Of a DNA stretch of 64,000 bases, positions 60,928 to 64,000 are shown piece after piece. The stretch covers positions 1 through 64,000 of the forward strand of contig NZ_JBGFGN010000108.1 in NCBI RefSeq assembly GCF_041224595.1. The letters are read 5' to 3'. Origin of the DNA: Donghicola sp041224595. Lineage in GTDB: Bacteria > Pseudomonadota > Alphaproteobacteria > Rhodobacterales > Rhodobacteraceae. The position numbers and the translations under genes are program-made. Position 1 is the stretch's first letter. Each line of letters starts with the position of its first letter. The notes below the pieces were generated by a model. That model worked only from the letters and a program-made list of their open reading frames with translations, ran no database searches and was not told the origin of the DNA.

Positions 60928-60939
60928 GACGAGGGTATA

Positions 60940-63816
60940 ATGGCCAACAGGGGCCGGATCGCGGCCATATTGGGCCCGACCAACACAGGCAAAACCCATT
61001 ATGCCATCGAACGGATGTTGGGATACCGGACCGGTGTGATCGGTCTGCCCCTGCGTCTTTTGGCGCGCGAGGTTTATGACAAACTGGTCGCCCTGCGGGG
61101 GCCTTCGGTCGTGGCCTTGGTGACGGGCGAAGAGCGGATCGTCCCGCCGCGCACCCAGTATTGGGTCTGCACGGTCGAGGCGATGCCCGAAGGTATTGGT
61201 GCAGACTTTGTCGCGGTTGATGAAATCCAGCTTTGTGCGGACCCTGAACGGGGACATGTATTTACGGATCGCCTGTTGCGGATGCGCGGGACGAACGAGA
61301 CCTTGTTTATGGGCAGTGACACCATGCGCGGGCCGATTGCCGCGCTGGTTCCTCATTGCGAGTTCGTGCGCCGCGAACGGATGAGCCAGTTGCTCTACTC
61401 TGGCTCAAAGAAAATCAGCCGCATGCGGGCGCGCAGTGCGATCGTCGGGTTCTCGGTGGATAACGTGTACGCCATTGCCGAACTCTTGCGCCGTCAAAAG
61501 GGTGGCGCGGCGGTGGTGATGGGGGCGCTGAGCCCGCGGACGCGGAACGCTCAGGTCGAACTCTATCAGAACGGGGATGTGGATTATCTGGTGGCGACTG
61601 ATGCCATCGGGATGGGACTGAACCTTGATATCGACCACGTGGCGTTTTCCAGCCTGATCAAATTCGATGGCCGCCGGATGCGAGAGTTGCACCCCAACGA
61701 ACTTGCCCAGATCGCGGGCCGTGCGGGTCGGGGCATGTCGGATGGCACATTCGGTACGACGGGCGAGGCCCCGCCGCTGGATGACGAGGTCGCTGATGCG
61801 ATCATGGAGCATCGCTTTACTCCGCTACAAAAGCTGCAGTGGCGGAATCACGACCTGCGGTTTGGCCATGTGGATGCGTTGATCGATTCCCTCGAGCAAG
61901 GCTCGAAAGATCCCCGTTTGCTCAAAGCGCGCGAGGCAGACGATCTGCGGGTTCTGAAAACTCTGTCTGCGGTGGATGAGATCCGCGCACGGACCCACGA
62001 TGGGACCAGTGTAAAACTGCTGTGGGATGTCTGCCGAATTCCCGATTTCAGGGGGATCAGTAGTGGTGAACACGCCACACTTCTGGAGCAAATCTACCGT
62101 TTTTTGCATCAGGATGGCCGAGTTCCCGATGATTGGCTCGCCAGACAGATCAAACGCATTGACCGGACGCAAGGCGACATAGATACCCTATCCAAGAGGC
62201 TCGCGTTCATTCGGACTTGGACATATGTCGCGCAGCGTTCTGGCTGGGTCCGTGACGAAAGTCATTGGCGTGGCGAAACAAGGGCGGTAGAAGACCGCTT
62301 GTCAGATGCGCTGCACGAGCGCTTGACGCAGAGATTTGTGGACCGGCGCACATCCGTGCTTTTGCGCCGGCTCAAGCAGAAGGAGGCCCTTTTGGCCGAA
62401 GTAAACGACAAGGGTGAAGTGACCATCGAAGGAGAATTCGTTGGTCGTCTCGAAGGGTTCCGTTTCCGTCAGGACAAGGGCAGCAGCCCCGACGAAGCGA
62501 AAACCGTAGCCAAGGCAAGCTTGCAGGCGCTGGCGCCTCATTTCCATCTGCGCGCAGACAAGTTCTACAACGCGCCCGATACCGAAATCGACTTCACCGA
62601 ACAGGGTGGTCTGATGTGGGGTACGGATGCGGTTGGCAAACTGGTCGCCGGATCGGATCCGCTCAAGCCCGAGGTTGTCGCCTTTGTCGATGACGAAGCT
62701 GGTGCAGACGTGGCTCAGAAGGTGCAGCGCCGTCTGCAGCACTTTATTGACCGCAAGATCGCGACCCTGTTCGAGCCCCTGATGAACCTGTCCAAGGACG
62801 AGGCTCTGTCGGGGCTGGCCCGGGGTTTCGCCTTCCGCATGGTCGAGGGCCTGGGTGTGCTGGAACGTGCGCCCATCGCTGACGAAGTCAAATCGCTGGA
62901 TCAGGACGCTCGCGGCGCGCTGCGCAAGCACGGTATCCGTTTCGGCCAGTTCACCATCTTTATGCCTCTGCTGCTGAAGCCCGCGCCGACCCGTCTGCGC
63001 TTGGTTTTGTGGTCGCTGGCAAATGGTCTGGATGCCTTCCCCGAGGCGCCGCCTCCGGGTTTGGTGACCGTTCCTGCGCAATCTGACGCGCCAGAGGGCT
63101 ACTTTACCATGGCGGGCTACCGTCAGGCCGGCGAACGCGCGATCCGCATCGATATGCTGGAGCGTTTGGCAGACATGCTGCGGTCCGAAGACAGCCGCGG
63201 CGGTTTCGAAGCCAAGCCCGACATGCTGTCAATCACTGGCATGACACTGGAGCAGTTCGCGGCTCTGATGGAAGGTCTGGGCTACCGTGCTGAAAAAGGC
63301 GAGCGCGCCAAGGTCAAAGCCGTCGATGCCGTGATGGCTGATCCCGCATTGGCCGCTGGCGAAGAGGCTCCTGCCGCTGACATCGCACCTGAAGTGGCCG
63401 CAATCGAAGACGAAGGCATCGCGCCCGTCGCCGAGGAAGCACCTGAGGCTGCCGAAGTCCCTGCGGAAATCGCTGAAACTCCTGCCGAAGAAGTGGCTGT
63501 GGGCGAAGCGGCGGATGCTGGTGCTGCCGGTGCCGAGATGGAAGTGTTCTACACCTTCACTTGGGGTCGTCAGCGCAACAATAACCGTGGCGGAGAGCGT
63601 CGTGGTGGTGGGCGCAACAACCGCTCCGAGGGAGGCAAGCGCGCCGATGGCGAGCGTCCCCGCGGCAAAGGAAAGCCCAAGGGCAAGGGCGGACCCAAAG
63701 GTGGCAAGCCCCAAGGTCCGCGCGTGCACAGCGCACGTCCGCCCAAGGCAGACAAGCCGATTGATCCCGATAACCCCTTCGCAGCAGCTCTGATGGGCCT
63801 GCGGGACAAGACCTAA
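60940..63816 (+). CDS. SUV3-like superfamily 2 helicase with long C-terminal tail
   Basis: ATP-dependent RNA or DNA helicase of 958 residues, similar to the mitochondrial degradosome helicase Suv3. Walker A is GPTNTGKT (12-19), the DExx box is DEIQ (94-97), and motif VI is QIAGRAGRG (about 257-265). A helical region follows to about 800. The last 150 residues are low-complexity: first Ala/Glu/Pro-rich, then Arg/Gly/Lys/Asn-rich, which could bind RNA. It probably acts in RNA turnover. It overlaps no neighbour; the S4 protein gene starts 8 nt after its stop. Confidence 0.92.
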   Translation: MANRGRIAAILGPTNTGKTHYAIERMLGYRTGVIGLPLRLLAREVYDKLVALRGPSVVALVTGEERIVPPRTQYWVCTVEAMPEGIGADFVAVDEIQLCADPERGHVFTDRLLRMRGTNETLFMGSDTMRGPIAALVPHCEFVRRERMSQLLYSGSKKISRMRARSAIVGFSVDNVYAIAELLRRQKGGAAVVMGALSPRTRNAQVELYQNGDVDYLVATDAIGMGLNLDIDHVAFSSLIKFDGRRMRELHPNELAQIAGRAGRGMSDGTFGTTGEAPPLDDEVADAIMEHRFTPLQKLQWRNHDLRFGHVDALIDSLEQGSKDPRLLKAREADDLRVLKTLSAVDEIRARTHDGTSVKLLWDVCRIPDFRGISSGEHATLLEQIYRFLHQDGRVPDDWLARQIKRIDRTQGDIDTLSKRLAFIRTWTYVAQRSGWVRDESHWRGETRAVEDRLSDALHERLTQRFVDRRTSVLLRRLKQKEALLAEVNDKGEVTIEGEFVGRLEGFRFRQDKGSSPDEAKTVAKASLQALAPHFHLRADKFYNAPDTEIDFTEQGGLMWGTDAVGKLVAGSDPLKPEVVAFVDDEAGADVAQKVQRRLQHFIDRKIATLFEPLMNLSKDEALSGLARGFAFRMVEGLGVLERAPIADEVKSLDQDARGALRKHGIRFGQFTIFMPLLLKPAPTRLRLVLWSLANGLDAFPEAPPPGLVTVPAQSDAPEGYFTMAGYRQAGERAIRIDMLERLADMLRSEDSRGGFEAKPDMLSITGMTLEQFAALMEGLGYRAEKGERAKVKAVDAVMADPALAAGEEAPAADIAPEVAAIEDEGIAPVAEEAPEAAEVPAEIAETPAEEVAVGEAADAGAAGAEMEVFYTFTWGRQRNNNRGGERRGGGRNNRSEGGKRADGERPRGKGKPKGKGGPKGGKPQGPRVHSARPPKADKPIDPDNPFAAALMGLRDKT

Positions 63817-63824
63817 GGGGCGCC

Positions 63825-64000
63825 TTGTCGGACGCTGAAAAAACAAAGCTGCGCGTGGACAAATGGTTGTGGCACGCGCGGTTTTTCAAAAGCAGGTCAT
63901 TGGCCGCACAGGTGGTGTCGGCCGGTCACCTCAGAATCAACGGAAATCATGCGTCAAAACCCTCGGCCAATGTCACGGCCGGAGATGTGTTGACGTTTCC
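63825..64000 (+). CDS. S4-domain RNA-binding protein, Hsp15/HslR-like (partial)
   Basis: The first 58 codons of a gene cut by the window edge. After a TTG start with AAGGGGCGCC before it, the protein reads SDAEKTKLRVDKWLWHARFF and RSLAAQVVSAGHLRINGNHA, a complete S4 motif as in Hsp15, which binds the 50S subunit carrying stalled nascent chains. It is probably co-transcribed with the helicase gene. Confidence 0.85.
   Translation, partial: MSDAEKTKLRVDKWLWHARFFKSRSLAAQVVSAGHLRINGNHASKPSANVTAGDVLTF

Noticed and set aside
60940..63816. The helicase as the missing Lhr partner of the DNA ligase and exonuclease
   Set aside because: Its motifs (GPTNTGKT, DEIQ, QIAGRAGRG) and layout are SUV3-like, not Lhr; it is on the other strand and in another unit.

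Overview
The window looks like chromosomal DNA of an alphaproteobacterium of the Rhodobacteraceae (Roseobacter-type). This rests on GC-rich coding DNA, GTTC-N7-GTTC SOS boxes, a tRNA-His gene without an encoded G-1, a RpoHI-type heat-shock sigma factor, family-typical small proteins (DUF3572, DUF983, DUF6476 and DUF6324 types), and the gene order nrdR-ribD ... ribE ... ribB-ribH-nusB. I see no insertion sequence, prophage, CRISPR array or rRNA. Nearly all of the window is ordinary, densely packed housekeeping sequence.

Layout. 0-10 kb: a divergent flagellin, a secreted delta-class carbonic anhydrase, a PLP aminotransferase, metG, an orphan ImuA-like SOS gene with its own LexA box, DsrE-like, aldo/keto reductase, EamA transporter, NUDIX and DUF983 genes. 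10-17.4 kb: a signalling-rich stretch. It holds an EF-hand protein, an ECF sigma factor, a possible anti-sigma protein and a CpxP-like protein. A PleD-like diguanylate cyclase with decayed receiver domains follows, then DUF3572 and HAD genes. The stretch ends with an H-NOX-like protein without heme ligands, an HNOBA-GGDEF diguanylate cyclase and a LuxR-type response regulator. 17.4-17.9 kb: three identical tRNA-Glu genes, each with its own promoter. 18-24 kb: recJ, glpX, hom, a lipoprotein, a TetR regulator and a pirin. 24.3 kb: a candidate small RNA with promoter and terminator. 25-28 kb: TadE/TadE/TadG pilus-type genes. 28-34.7 kb: gdhA, dnaG, rpoD, a small membrane protein and a pair of tiny paralogous genes.

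35-47 kb: SDR, YjbQ, nrdR-ribD, then a reverse-strand capsule block (kpsS, Wza-like, kpsC) between ribD and ribE, and MBL-fold and sulfotransferase-like genes between ribE and ribB-ribH-nusB. The RibB protein carries a GTP cyclohydrolase II-like domain without its zinc cysteines. 48-54 kb: SOS-controlled mmcB, tRNA-His, an ammonium transporter with an FNR-type box upstream, DUF6476 and rluD with overlapping divergent start codons, rpoH and a Gfo/Idh/MocA oxidoreductase. 54-64 kb: pepF, an ATP-dependent DNA ligase with its MBL-fold exonuclease, an alpha/beta hydrolase, SCP2 and TPR proteins, a SUV3-like helicase with a long basic tail, and the start of an S4-domain protein.

The most interesting unit is at 15.0-17.3 kb. 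A heme-less H-NOX lies next to an HNOBA-GGDEF enzyme, which resembles soluble guanylate cyclase split into two proteins with the cyclase replaced by a diguanylate cyclase. What it senses cannot be read from the sequence. With the PleD-like enzyme 1.2 kb upstream, two of the c-di-GMP genes here appear to have lost their textbook input chemistry.
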